From: JALJPB01 sp963933115
GTDB lineage: Bacteria > Pseudomonadota > Gammaproteobacteria > Enterobacterales > Alteromonadaceae
Length of the DNA: 64,000 bases
Direction of reading: 5' to 3'
Assembly: GCA_963933115.1 (NCBI GenBank)
Contig: CAWVSL010000007.1
Span: 44,521-108,520, forward strand
The notes under the pieces were generated by a model, which saw only the letters and a list, made by a program, of their open reading frames with translations, did no database searches and was not told the DNA's origin. Positions 27,787 through 37,124 of the stretch are shown one piece after another. A program made the translations under genes and the position numbers. Every line of letters starts with the position of its first letter. The first letter of the stretch is position 1.

Positions 27787-29439
27787 TTGAGAAATCATAT
27801 GACAACACCGTTTTTTATTACCCTTTTGACCGTGGCAATAACACTTGTAGGCTGTTCATCCCAAGCTAACTTAACTCAAAAAACAAAATTTGAGTCCACT
27901 ATAATTGAAGATAGAGCGTCGGGTATACTTGCTAAGTCATTGCCAGAAATTGCTGCTGCGCTAAATAAAGGCGACATCACCTCTGAAAAACTGGTACAGC
28001 TTTATCTTGAGCGAATTAATACCGTGGATAAAAATGGGCCAAGACTACAAGCCATCTTATCAGTCAACCCTAATGCACTCGATATAGCCAGAGAATTAGA
28101 TATTCAGCGTAGTGCAGGCGAGATAAAAAGCGCTCTGCATGGTATCCCCGTCTTATTAAAAGATAATATTGAATCCAAAGATAACTTGGCTACAACGGCT
28201 GGGGCGCTTGCTCTTAAATACAACGTCACAGGTCGTGACAGTCCACTTGTTTCCGGATTAAGGGCTCAAGGTGCGATTATTCTTGGTAAAACGAACCTCA
28301 GCCAATGGGCTAATATGCGTTCGGAAGGCTCAATGAGCGGTTGGTCAGCTTTGGGTGGACAAGTAAGGAATCCACATATGTTGGATAGAAATCCTTGTGG
28401 TTCAAGCTCTGGTTCTGGCGCTGCTACCGCTGCGTCATTAGCATCGGCAACAGTTGGAACCGAAACCAATGGTTCAATTATTTGTCCAGCCAATGCCAAT
28501 GGAATTGTTGGCTTTAAACCTAGTGTAGGTATTGTCTCGCAAAAACATATCATTCCTATTTCAGCCTCTCAGGATACCGCAGGTCCGATGACCAAGAGTG
28601 TGATGGGTGCAGCAATGATGATGAATGCCATGGCAACCACAACACCTGATATAGATTACACGGCGAAACTCAGTAAAGGTGCGCTTAAGGGTGTACGTGT
28701 CGGTGTGCTAAATTTTGCCAAAGGTAGTTCAGAGCCAATTATCCAACATTTTGATCGAGCACTAAAAGATTTAATCGCCGCTGGTGCTATCCTGATTGAT
28801 ATTAATGAACGACCAGATTTGCCCAAAGGATTTGGTGAACGTGGTTATGATTTATTAAAGTATGAATTTAAAGAGGGACTAAATACCTACCTCGCATCAA
28901 CATCACCAACTCAAGTTAAAACTCGTAACCTTAAGCAACTAATTGCTTTCAATAAAAACCATGCAGACATTGAGATGGCTCTGTTTGATCAAAGTATATT
29001 TGTCGCAACGCAAACTATGGAGAACCTCAAAAGTTCTGACTATCAATACGCAGTTGAATTAGTCCAAAGAACAACTCGTAAAGAGGGAATAGATCAACTA
29101 TTAAAAAACTATGATTTAAGGCTATTAATTGCACCATCAGGACCTGTTGTACCAAGAGTTGATCCTATTAACGGTGATGTATGGCCAAATAGCTGGCCAG
29201 GATTTGGTTCTTATGCAGCACAAGCTGGTTATCCACACGTAACCGTACCTATGGGAGAAATCAGAGCTCTTTCTGTCGGCTTATCATTTATTGGCGGTAA
29301 CTATACTGATGCGGAAGTACTGGCCTATGCATATGCTTATGAACAACAATCTAAACGAAGGTTAGAACCACAATATTGGAAGAGTGCCGAAGAGCTTACT
29401 GATGTCAAAAAAGCGATGAAACCCTATATAGGGCTTTAG
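27787..29439 (+). CDS. Lipoprotein amidase of the amidase-signature family
   Basis: A 550-residue GatA-like amidase targeted to the envelope. The start is TTG at 27787, because AGGAG ends 6 bases before it; the ATG at 27799 is too far from that site. The N-terminal signal ends in the lipobox LVGC with C23. The Ser-cisSer-Lys triad is seen as K125 (LLKDNIES), a Ser in CGSSSGSGAA (about S206) and S230 in TETNGSIICPA. Such periplasmic amidases hydrolyse amides or peptides of unknown identity; no GatB/GatC neighbours, so not the tRNA amidotransferase. Confidence 0.9.
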   Translation: MRNHMTTPFFITLLTVAITLVGCSSQANLTQKTKFESTIIEDRASGILAKSLPEIAAALNKGDITSEKLVQLYLERINTVDKNGPRLQAILSVNPNALDIARELDIQRSAGEIKSALHGIPVLLKDNIESKDNLATTAGALALKYNVTGRDSPLVSGLRAQGAIILGKTNLSQWANMRSEGSMSGWSALGGQVRNPHMLDRNPCGSSSGSGAATAASLASATVGTETNGSIICPANANGIVGFKPSVGIVSQKHIIPISASQDTAGPMTKSVMGAAMMMNAMATTTPDIDYTAKLSKGALKGVRVGVLNFAKGSSEPIIQHFDRALKDLIAAGAILIDINERPDLPKGFGERGYDLLKYEFKEGLNTYLASTSPTQVKTRNLKQLIAFNKNHADIEMALFDQSIFVATQTMENLKSSDYQYAVELVQRTTRKEGIDQLLKNYDLRLLIAPSGPVVPRVDPINGDVWPNSWPGFGSYAAQAGYPHVTVPMGEIRALSVGLSFIGGNYTDAEVLAYAYAYEQQSKRRLEPQYWKSAEELTDVKKAMKPYIGL

Positions 29440-29661
29440 CTTCTATTAAGGTAAATAACCTTCATTCAATTAATTATTTTAGACTAGCGAGTAGACATGT
29501 GGCTAAAAAGTCACTTATTGAATAACAGATACCCTTTAAAATTTTGATGACTTAACAACAATTAAGCCAAAAAAACATGAATTAGTCGCTCCAGCTTTCA
29601 TCCTACTAATGTTACATTGCTTTATCATTAAAGCCAATATTTTGGAGGTATGATAACCGAC

Positions 29662-29913
29662 TCAACGCTGTTTGTATTGTGTTGGACAGTATCCCCTACT
29701 GACATCTTTACTTCGAAGTTTTAAATGCTTTGTTGCACGGCCACTGACTCTTTCGCGCCATATTTTAAAGCTCTTTGCCTTTAAGTGACTGCGCATAAAT
29801 TTGATAACCTCAGACTCTTGGATCCTAAACTGAAGCGCTATGGCTTCAAAAGGTGTCCGGTCTTCCCAGGCCATTTCTATAATTCTTGATTCTTCATCGG
29901 CAGAAAATGACAT
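29662..29913 (-). CDS. Small TIGR03643/DUF2805-type protein
   Basis: An 83-residue basic protein, start MSFSADEESRIIEMAWEDRT. It has a helix-turn-helix-like N-terminal half (TPFEAIALQFRIQESEVIKFMR) and a conserved LKAKSFKIWRERVSGR segment, which fits the TIGR03643 family as I remember it. These small proteins are often found near photolyase genes in marine bacteria, as here. It is 336 bases downstream of the photolyase operon's last gene, in the same orientation. The function is not known; a nucleic-acid-binding role is only a guess. Confidence 0.75.
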   Translation of the reverse strand: MSFSADEESRIIEMAWEDRTPFEAIALQFRIQESEVIKFMRSHLKAKSFKIWRERVSGRATKHLKLRSKDVSRGYCPTQYKQR

Positions 29914-30249
29914 AAATACGCTCCTTCAGTTTACAAAAGAATTTATTACTACGAATACTATAGAAATAAAGACCAATTTTATCTTTCTTTTTATCAATTT
30001 ACCCTGAAATTTTAATAATAATGAGCTATTTAACTTATCTTCTGCTCAACTGAAACAAACTATAACAAGTTTATTTCAGTCTATTTATAAGCTCTATGAC
30101 TATAAATAGACTCAAATTAAGTGCAGGCCAACAAAGACAAAGCGTAAAGCATCATAAACTAAAAAATTAACAATAATACCGGCTAATAACCTGCTTGATT
30201 TAGTCGATGGTTTATGACTTGAACTATTTAAATATCGCTATAATCAACA
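29914..30249. other. Spacer between the FeS photolyase and the TIGR03643-type gene
   Basis: About 336 AT-rich bases without a credible gene or clear terminator. It probably holds the promoter of the small downstream gene. Confidence 0.4.
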
Positions 30250-31800
30250 TTATAAGTTATCTAAATTGTTGAGTAACTCTTTGGCTTTTTCTTGAATCTC
30301 AATTTTTTGACCCTCTTCCATTTTCTCCCAATTACGAACAGGAAAGCTCATTCTGTGATTGAGCTTAAACTTTTCATAGTTTTCACCAATAAAATTCCAA
30401 TACAGACTATTTAATGGGCAGGCATTCGGACCAAATTTTTCTTTAACGTTGTAACGACAAGTTTTGCAATAATCACTCATTTTATTAACGTAATTACCAC
30501 TGGCAGCATAAGGTTTTGTTGCAATCCAGCCACCGTCAGCAAAAAGTGCCATACCACGAGTGTTAGGTAATTCAACCCATTCAATAGCATCGATGTAGAT
30601 ACCTAAATACCATTCATCTACTTGACTAGGCGCTATTCCTGCCAACAAAGCAAAATTACCGGTAATCATGAGTCGTTGAATATGATGAGCATAGGCATAG
30701 TCAAGTGATTGTGAAATAGCACTTTTTAAACAATCCATTTTAGTGTCGGCATTCCAAAACCAACTTGGCAAGTTTCTGTTCGCCTCTAAAAAGTTTTGTT
30801 CTGCATAATTCGGCATATTAACCCAATACATCCCTCTGACATACTCGCGCCAGCCTAAAATTTGCCTAACAAATCCTTCTATTTGAGAAAGTGTAATTTC
30901 CCCTTCAGCAATATGGTAACGCTTAAGGGCTGCCTGTATCACTTCCATCGGACTCAGCATTTTACAGTTGAGTGAAAAACTAAGACGAGAGTGGTATAGA
31001 CTCCAAGCATGAGGTGACGATCCTGTCATGGCATCTTGAAAATTTCCAAAGTTAGCAAGTTGGTTATTACAAAAATAATCTAGTAATACCAATGATTGTT
31101 GACGATTAATTGGGTATAAAACACTTGCTGCACTATTTCCTATAGTTATAATATTATGCTTTTTTATTCGCAGTAAATAAGCATCTGCAGGGTTATCAAA
31201 GATAAGAGGTTGTGGAATACTTTCAAGATCTGCTTTTTTAAATGATTGACGATTATTACTGTCAAAATTCCATGCACCGCCCACGGGTTTATTTTCTTCC
31301 ATTAAAATGGAAAAACGTTTTCGCATATAACGATAAAAGTTTTCCATTCTAACGTGAGTCTCCGCTTTAAAGTGACTCGGTAACTCATCAAAAGGTAATA
31401 AAAAATGTTCGCTGTCTGCTTCAACAACGGGTACCGTTAACGAACTAGATAGACACGTTAATTGCTTTCGCAACCTAAATTCATCAGGTCGTTGATAAGT
31501 AAAGGTTTCACTAGCGTAGCTTAAAACTGAAGCATGAATAAGCTCAACGATATCTTTGTATTGCGCGGTGTCATCTAAGGTTAAATAACGAACACGGTGC
31601 CCTTTACTTTCAAGTTGCTTGGCAAAATCAGCTATAGCAGCAAAAAATGCCGTTACTTTTTGAATATGGTGTTTGGTATAACTAGCTTCTTGATGAAGTT
31701 CAGCGATTAAATAAACGACCTCAGAGTCAACAGTTTCAAACCAACTGTGCATGGGATTAAGCTGATCGCCCATAATAAGCCTAATATGTTTTGCTTTCAT
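30250..31800 (-). CDS. FeS-type photolyase (PhrB-like, (6-4) photolyase family)
   Basis: A 516-residue member of the iron-sulfur bacterial cryptochrome/photolyase group. The N-terminus [16 protein letters not shown] is typical. Four cysteines at C357, C445, C448 and C461 have the same spacing as the 4Fe-4S ligands I recall for Agrobacterium PhrB (350, 438, 441, 454). FAD-domain motifs [11 protein letters not shown] and [13 protein letters not shown] are present. PhrB repairs (6-4) photoproducts with light; that activity is likely here but inferred. The start overlaps the stop of the DUF2256 gene by 4 bases (ATGA). Confidence 0.9.
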   Translation of the reverse strand: MKAKHIRLIMGDQLNPMHSWFETVDSEVVYLIAELHQEASYTKHHIQKVTAFFAAIADFAKQLESKGHRVRYLTLDDTAQYKDIVELIHASVLSYASETFTYQRPDEFRLRKQLTCLSSSLTVPVVEADSEHFLLPFDELPSHFKAETHVRMENFYRYMRKRFSILMEENKPVGGAWNFDSNNRQSFKKADLESIPQPLIFDNPADAYLLRIKKHNIITIGNSAASVLYPINRQQSLVLLDYFCNNQLANFGNFQDAMTGSSPHAWSLYHSRLSFSLNCKMLSPMEVIQAALKRYHIAEGEITLSQIEGFVRQILGWREYVRGMYWVNMPNYAEQNFLEANRNLPSWFWNADTKMDCLKSAISQSLDYAYAHHIQRLMITGNFALLAGIAPSQVDEWYLGIYIDAIEWVELPNTRGMALFADGGWIATKPYAASGNYVNKMSDYCKTCRYNVKEKFGPNACPLNSLYWNFIGENYEKFKLNHRMSFPVRNWEKMEEGQKIEIQEKAKELLNNLDNL

Positions 31801-31955
31801 CGATTTTCCCTACTGTTAATTGTACTTTTATTTTTTTGGCATCGCTTTGAGCAATACAAAACATTTTCCCAACAGCTCTGCCATTTTTTTCGCCAGGCAA
31901 AGTCTTTTAGACAAACTGGGCAATTTTTATGAGCTAAAAATAGTTTTTTATGCAT
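31797..31955 (-). CDS. DUF2256 zinc-ribbon-like small protein
   Basis: A 52-residue protein read on the minus strand: [20 protein letters not shown], then [23 protein letters not shown] and CSKRC form a four-cysteine metal site, and the WRKKW.SCW.NV.YCS.RC pattern is the DUF2256 signature. The start is only 3 bases past the upstream photolyase stop and its end overlaps the next photolyase by ATGA, so it is locked into the operon. DUF2256 genes are commonly linked or fused to photolyases. Its role is not known. Confidence 0.88.
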   Translation of the reverse strand: MHKKLFLAHKNCPVCLKDFAWRKKWQSCWENVLYCSKRCQKNKSTINSRENR

Positions 31956-31958
31956 GAT

Positions 31959-33500
31959 TTATTCTTTAACCGTACTCTTTTTTATCTTGCCAGTGGTTGT
32001 TTTTTTTACTTTCTTTACTCTTTTCGAGGTTCTAACATGCTTACTGATAATCCGCTGTCCTTCTTTTTTTGTGTCAAAGCGTTGACGAAAGCCCCATAAA
32101 ATATCACGCGCAATTTTACCTGTTTCATTGATATCAATCATAGGTAGAGGGTATGTTTCACCCAGCCAACATTGGTAAAGTTGTTGCTCCATTGGTGATA
32201 GTTCCCAAGGTGTGTGAATTATTTCCTTAGGAAGCTCTGACAATTGTGGCAACCATCTTCTAATAAAACTCCCCTCTTTATCTTTTTCTACTGATTGCTT
32301 TACTGGGTTATAAACACGAATAATGTTAGTGCCAGTTACTCCTGACTGCATCTGGAATTGGGGATAATGAATACCCGGTTCAAAATCAAGAAATAACTTA
32401 CCTAGGTAAGCGACTCCTAACCGCCAGTCAACCATTAAATGATGACACAAAAAACTAACCAGCATAGCGCGCATACGAAAATTAACATAACCTGTTTTCA
32501 ACAAGCAACGCATACAAGCATCAACTAAAGGGTAACCGGTTAGTCCCATTTCCCATCGTTTTAAACGTTCTTCAACAGTAAGTCCACAATGGATATCAGG
32601 GTAAGTAAAACTAGAATAGGCTTTATTGACCGGTCGAAACTGCATTTGGTGTTCACTTTCAAACTTTTGAATAAAGTGACAATGCCAGTGAAGTCGAGAG
32701 GCCAAACCATCTAAAGGTTTTTGCCAACCAGCTTGAGACCTTTTCATTAAAATTTTTTGATAGAGCTGCCTTAAACTTATGTTTCCCCATGCTAAATAAG
32801 GGGACAGTCGAGAACAACTTTTACGGCTTTCCAGTGGTTTTGATATATTAAAATGATAGTGCTTACCTCGACCATTTAAAAAAGACTGAAGCGTTCTTTC
32901 CGCCCAAAGCTCGCCACCTTTTAGCATAAAATCATTAGGTCTTGACCAACACTCAGGCAAAGTAAACTGGATCAACTTATCGATAGGTTCAGTACTGACA
33001 AAAGCGGAGTAAGATAATGCTGGTTCACTCAACGGCCCCCTCATTACACTGTGCCAATTCTTGTCCCAAGCGTTTCTATTTTTTTTACCACGGATCACCC
33101 CACCGTATGGAGTTTCATACCAAGAAACATCTTGTGATTTACACCAAGTTTTAACTAATTTATCGCGGCTGAAAGAGCAATCTAACCCCACTTCCTGATG
33201 ACTAAATAACCGAGCTATTTTAAAGGTATTATTAATTTCATCCAAGCCGTCTATGGCATTACCAAAGTAAACATAAACCTTGGTGTTAAATGGCTCTAGC
33301 TGGATATTTATGTCTTGGATAGACTGCCAAACAAAACGCCAATGTCGTTCATCGTAATGAGAGTCTTCTATTAACATCGGCTCAAAAACATAATAAAGCA
33401 GCGTTAAACCTGACTCAATTGAGTGTGTTAATGGCTGATGATCACTAAGTCGTAGATCACGCTTTAACCAGACAATATTTACTTCAACAGTATCAGCCAT
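31959..33500 (-). CDS. Cryptochrome/photolyase-family protein with a lysine-rich tail
   Basis: A 513-residue flavoprotein of the DNA photolyase/cryptochrome family. The Rossmann-like antenna domain starts NIVWLKRDLRLSDHQPL; the FAD domain has SRLSPYLAWGNIS, TGYPLVDACMRCL, NFRMRAMLVSFL and MQSGVTGTNIIRVYNP. The ATG at 33500 (MADTVEV) is preferred; the frame opens 12 codons earlier inside the upstream gene. The C-terminal ~35 residues are rich in Lys, Arg and Thr (SKRVKKVKKTTTGKIKKS), an extension absent from most photolyases. Whether it repairs DNA or signals light cannot be decided. It overlaps the CRY-DASH gene by 8 bases. Confidence 0.88.
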   Translation of the reverse strand: MADTVEVNIVWLKRDLRLSDHQPLTHSIESGLTLLYYVFEPMLIEDSHYDERHWRFVWQSIQDINIQLEPFNTKVYVYFGNAIDGLDEINNTFKIARLFSHQEVGLDCSFSRDKLVKTWCKSQDVSWYETPYGGVIRGKKNRNAWDKNWHSVMRGPLSEPALSYSAFVSTEPIDKLIQFTLPECWSRPNDFMLKGGELWAERTLQSFLNGRGKHYHFNISKPLESRKSCSRLSPYLAWGNISLRQLYQKILMKRSQAGWQKPLDGLASRLHWHCHFIQKFESEHQMQFRPVNKAYSSFTYPDIHCGLTVEERLKRWEMGLTGYPLVDACMRCLLKTGYVNFRMRAMLVSFLCHHLMVDWRLGVAYLGKLFLDFEPGIHYPQFQMQSGVTGTNIIRVYNPVKQSVEKDKEGSFIRRWLPQLSELPKEIIHTPWELSPMEQQLYQCWLGETYPLPMIDINETGKIARDILWGFRQRFDTKKEGQRIISKHVRTSKRVKKVKKTTTGKIKKSTVKE

Positions 33501-34845
33501 TATGACTATTATTTGGCACTGGCCAATCTGCGGCATCGACAGTATCTAATGTTAAATTTTCTTGTGCTATTTTTTTTGTCCACTTAGCTTGATAGTCACC
33601 GTTGGGGTCATATAGTACGGTTTGTTTTTCAATATTAAAGTGCCGGCCTCCTCTAGGATCGCCCCCTACACCAGCAATATACTGCCAATTACCCCAGTTA
33701 ACCGCGGCATCATAATCAATTAAGTGTTCTTCAAACCAAGCGGCACCGTAACGCCAATCAACACTCAATTCATTAACAAGGCAACTTGCCACAATTTGAC
33801 GCCCTCGGTTACTTAAATAACCCGTCAGTCTTAATTCATTCATACAAGCATTAACTAACGGGAAAGGGGTATCGCCTAAACGCCATTTATTGAAGCGTTC
33901 GGGATAAAATGTCGTTAATGGTGCTGAGTCGGCCATACCTTTAAACTGGTAAGTTTTAGCACCATTTTTGACATGCAACCATTGAAAATATTCACGCCAC
34001 AGTAACTCGAAATATAGCCACTCAGTTGAACTGTTTTTACCATGCTGTTCTTCTAATTGTTGAATTGAACTTATCACTTGCCGAGGAGAAATACAGCCAT
34101 AACCCAACCAAGATGATAATTTACTACTGCTCTCCCAGCCGTCTAAATTGTTTCTAACGTCTTTATAAATTAAAGGCGCATTTGATGTGAAATATTGTTC
34201 AAGGTGTTTTAAGCCTTGTTGCTCACCGCCATCAAATTTAAAACCTTCTTTACACTCTTTATAGGGTGACGTGTTTAGCCATTGAGGCCTAAAAAGAGTG
34301 GGTGAAGGTACTGTGGTAAACATAGCAGGCAAAGACTTTATTTTTGGGGCTGGTTTTGGAGAATCTATCTCAGTTACTATCTTCCTAAATTTTGAGTAAC
34401 TTACCGGTAATTCATCAATATCAAAGGGTAACGAGCTTTTTGTAAACAGTGTAAATTGCTCAAGCTGAGTGACGGTTAATTGAGGAGAGCGAGTACGTAG
34501 TTTATTAATGAGATTATTTTCATAAGTACCCGGTAAATCGGTGGTAATAACATCGGTAATTTGGTAATTATCACAAAGTTTGGTCAGGGTAGAAAAAGTG
34601 TCACCATAAACAATATAAAGCTGTTGGCCAAGTGCTAATAGGCTTTGATTGAAGTCACTTAAACAGTCTTGTAAAAAATGCCACCTATTACTACCTAAAG
34701 GTTTTGATTGATAATGATGCGTTTCAAACCAACGTTTATCAACAACATAAACGCAGAGTAGATTATCACTTTGACTGGCTAAGTTTAGAGCAGAATTGTC
34801 ATTTACACGAAGATCTTTAGTTACCCAGTACAGCGAACGTTTCAT
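33493..34845 (-). CDS. Cryptochrome DASH
   Basis: A 450-residue CRY-DASH: LYWVTKDLRVNDNSALNLA at the N-terminus and, in the FAD domain, the DASH hallmarks NRGRQIVASCL, DYDAAVNWGNWQYIAGVG and DPRGGRHFNIEKQ. CRY-DASH proteins repair cyclobutane dimers in single-stranded DNA and may act as light sensors. It is the first gene of the tight minus-strand photolyase operon, so the promoter must lie in 34846-35162. Confidence 0.93.
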   Translation of the reverse strand: MKRSLYWVTKDLRVNDNSALNLASQSDNLLCVYVVDKRWFETHHYQSKPLGSNRWHFLQDCLSDFNQSLLALGQQLYIVYGDTFSTLTKLCDNYQITDVITTDLPGTYENNLINKLRTRSPQLTVTQLEQFTLFTKSSLPFDIDELPVSYSKFRKIVTEIDSPKPAPKIKSLPAMFTTVPSPTLFRPQWLNTSPYKECKEGFKFDGGEQQGLKHLEQYFTSNAPLIYKDVRNNLDGWESSSKLSSWLGYGCISPRQVISSIQQLEEQHGKNSSTEWLYFELLWREYFQWLHVKNGAKTYQFKGMADSAPLTTFYPERFNKWRLGDTPFPLVNACMNELRLTGYLSNRGRQIVASCLVNELSVDWRYGAAWFEEHLIDYDAAVNWGNWQYIAGVGGDPRGGRHFNIEKQTVLYDPNGDYQAKWTKKIAQENLTLDTVDAADWPVPNNSHNG

Positions 34846-35162
34846 TAATTATAATTCAGGTCATTAAAAAACATCATACGAATAAAGCAATACATTGGAT
34901 CAAAAAAACTCCATCACTAAATCAAAACAGCAATAAAAAAATAATGAAATAAAAACCATAAAGACATTAAAACCAATGAATTAACAATTAATTCACAACC
35001 TAATTTACTCAAGCTGACTTATGTCATAGACCGATAAATTGGTTTGATATAAGTTTAAGCTTAAATTTAAAACGTCTTTTAATTATAGCCTTTACGCGAA
35101 AACTTTATTACTTTCGTCATTAAAAAATTATTTTTTCATTCAGTTTGAATACGAGGTTAAAA
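34846..35162. other. Divergent spacer upstream of the photolyase operon
   Basis: About 317 very AT-rich bases between the divergent CRY-DASH and glycine-zipper lipoprotein genes. It must carry both promoters. I see no LexA-type box or obvious light-regulator palindrome. Confidence 0.4.
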
Positions 35163-35615
35163 ATGAAAACATCTGCGCAGGTATTTATCATATTATTAGT
35201 AGTATCACTTGTTCTAGGTTGTGCTAGCCGAAAAGAAACCGGTGCTTTGGCTGGTGCCGTTACAGGCGCTGCAGTTGGTTCAAATATTGGTAAAGGTGGT
35301 GGTCGAGCATTAGCTATTTTCTTTGGCGCTATTATTGGCAGTGAATTAGGTAAAGCTATCGGCGAACATATGGATATCGAAGATCGCACTCGAACAGCCT
35401 ATGTTTTAGAACACAATGAAACTGATGAAATTTCATCTTGGCGTAACCCAGACACAGCTAATTATTATAAGGTAAAGCCAACGCGAACTTACCACTCAAA
35501 TAAAAGACCTTGTCGGGAATTTACTATTGATGCTCAAATAGCAGGTAAAACTCAACAACTTTATGGGGATGCTTGCCGTCAGATTGATGGGTGTTGGCAA
35601 ATGAGGACACATTGA
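35163..35615 (+). CDS. Glycine-zipper lipoprotein (17 kDa surface-antigen type)
   Basis: A 150-residue outer-membrane-type lipoprotein. The ATG at 35163 has GAGG six bases upstream. The signal peptide ends LVLGC (lipobox). A glycine-zipper region follows (GALAGAVTGAAVGSNIGKGG, then GAIIGSELGKAIG), which can form a membrane hairpin. The C-terminal part (CREFTIDAQIAGKTQQLYGDAC) matches the end of the Rickettsia 17 kDa antigen family. Such proteins support envelope integrity; the exact role is unknown. Confidence 0.88.
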   Translation: MKTSAQVFIILLVVSLVLGCASRKETGALAGAVTGAAVGSNIGKGGGRALAIFFGAIIGSELGKAIGEHMDIEDRTRTAYVLEHNETDEISSWRNPDTANYYKVKPTRTYHSNKRPCREFTIDAQIAGKTQQLYGDACRQIDGCWQMRTH

Positions 35616-36063
35616 TAATTTGTCTATTAGTGCAGACGAAATCATTAATCTACACCAACATAAAGCATGAGTAGAATATAAACCATAACTACCTATTTGC
35701 TCATATCAAATGACAGTCTGTTATTATCACTTGTTTATTTCTGATAGTGATACTTTACGAAGATAATTGTATAAATGCTTTAGTTTATATTAGATTATTT
35801 TATTAGTAATGCTTACCTTATTTCCATCCTCTGAGAATCAGTATATTACTCACTCACTAATAATAGACTTTTAAAATAAAATTTATCGATAAGTGGAAAG
35901 TACTCATAGGTAATGTAACAATAGTTGGTATTAAAATATCAACTCAACGGATATAAATTTAAGAATTAATTACTTAAATATTGATTATAGGTTTCAACGC
36001 TTAAAATAATAAAAAATAGACGCATAACTACTTCATGAACTCGCAATAAGCAGATACACATTA
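35616..36063. other. Spacer upstream of the MscS-type gene
   Basis: About 448 bases, very AT-rich, with no credible coding frame, terminator or repeat that I can see. Confidence 0.4.
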
Positions 36064-36930
36064 ATGATAAATTTATTTAATAAAACAGATAACTTAACTC
36101 AGATAATAGAGTTAATCCTTAACAATAAATTATTGATTACAATAGTATTTATATCTGTATTCTTTATCAGTAAGTATCTTATTGTTAAATTAATTAATAT
36201 TAAATCAAAAAATGATAGACGAACAAAAATTAATTTAGTGAAAAATACATTCACTATTTTAATGATTATTACCCTATTTAATATTTGGTCTGAAGAAATT
36301 CAAAAGTTTGCCTTTTCTATTGCCGCCTTTACCGTCGCCATTGTTTTAGCTACTCGAGAGTTCATTCAATGTTTTATCGGGTTCCTATACATAATATCAA
36401 GTCGACCATTTCGTATTGGTGATTGGGTTCAAGTAGGGAATTGTTATGGTGAAGTCCATTCAACAGATTGGGCGAAACTAACACTATTGGAGGTAGATAA
36501 AGACAGCTATCAATACACAGGTAAAACATTATATTTACCTAACAGTCAACTGATTACTTCCGTTATAAAGAATCTGAATTTTCTTAAACGTTACGCTATG
36601 CACCATTTTACTATTGTCCGTGATGATAGTGTTAATCCTTTTGATTTCATTGACACATTATATAGTAAAGCACGCCTTTATTGTGCTGATTTTAATGATG
36701 TAGCAATTCGTTATAACCAAATCATTGAAAGCCGTTTAGAAATTAACATTGCCGGCCCGGAACCACACATTCAAGTAGCAACGTCTGAGCTTGGTGACAC
36801 GCAAGTATTTTTCACTATATTTTGCCCAACTGAAATAGCCTTAGAAATAGAGCAAAAATTAACATCAGACTTTATGAACTTATGGTTTGAACATAAATTA
36901 AGTAAAAATAAGTTAACGACTAACGAGTGA
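36064..36930 (+). CDS. MscS-family mechanosensitive channel
   Basis: A 288-residue small-conductance channel homologue. Three hydrophobic segments (about 25-45, 65-80 and 85-115) precede the beta domain; the third has the pore-helix-like ATREFIQCFIGFLYIISSRPF followed by RIGDWVQVGNCYGEVHSTDW, the usual MscS linker and beta start, then YLPNSQLI. It is compact, without extra N-terminal helices. The coding sequence is AT-rich like its surroundings. It should release solutes on osmotic downshock. Confidence 0.87.
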   Translation: MINLFNKTDNLTQIIELILNNKLLITIVFISVFFISKYLIVKLINIKSKNDRRTKINLVKNTFTILMIITLFNIWSEEIQKFAFSIAAFTVAIVLATREFIQCFIGFLYIISSRPFRIGDWVQVGNCYGEVHSTDWAKLTLLEVDKDSYQYTGKTLYLPNSQLITSVIKNLNFLKRYAMHHFTIVRDDSVNPFDFIDTLYSKARLYCADFNDVAIRYNQIIESRLEINIAGPEPHIQVATSELGDTQVFFTIFCPTEIALEIEQKLTSDFMNLWFEHKLSKNKLTTNE

Positions 36931-37124
36931 TTTTTTTATAAGTAAAATAGATTATTTAAATGAGTAAAATGATGGCATAAACTAAGAATAACCAAAAAAG
37001 ATAGCGTCACTGCCTAGTTAAGTGTTATCGCTTTGGTTATAAAGTCGCTTCAAATAGGTTCTAACTTCCTGCTGAACACATATTCTTTAATTTACTGGAC
37101 TATATAATCGCTACTGTATTTACC

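Noticed and set aside
27787..29439. Amidase as GatA of the tRNA amidotransferase.
   Set aside because: It has a lipoprotein signal peptide and no gatB or gatC beside it.
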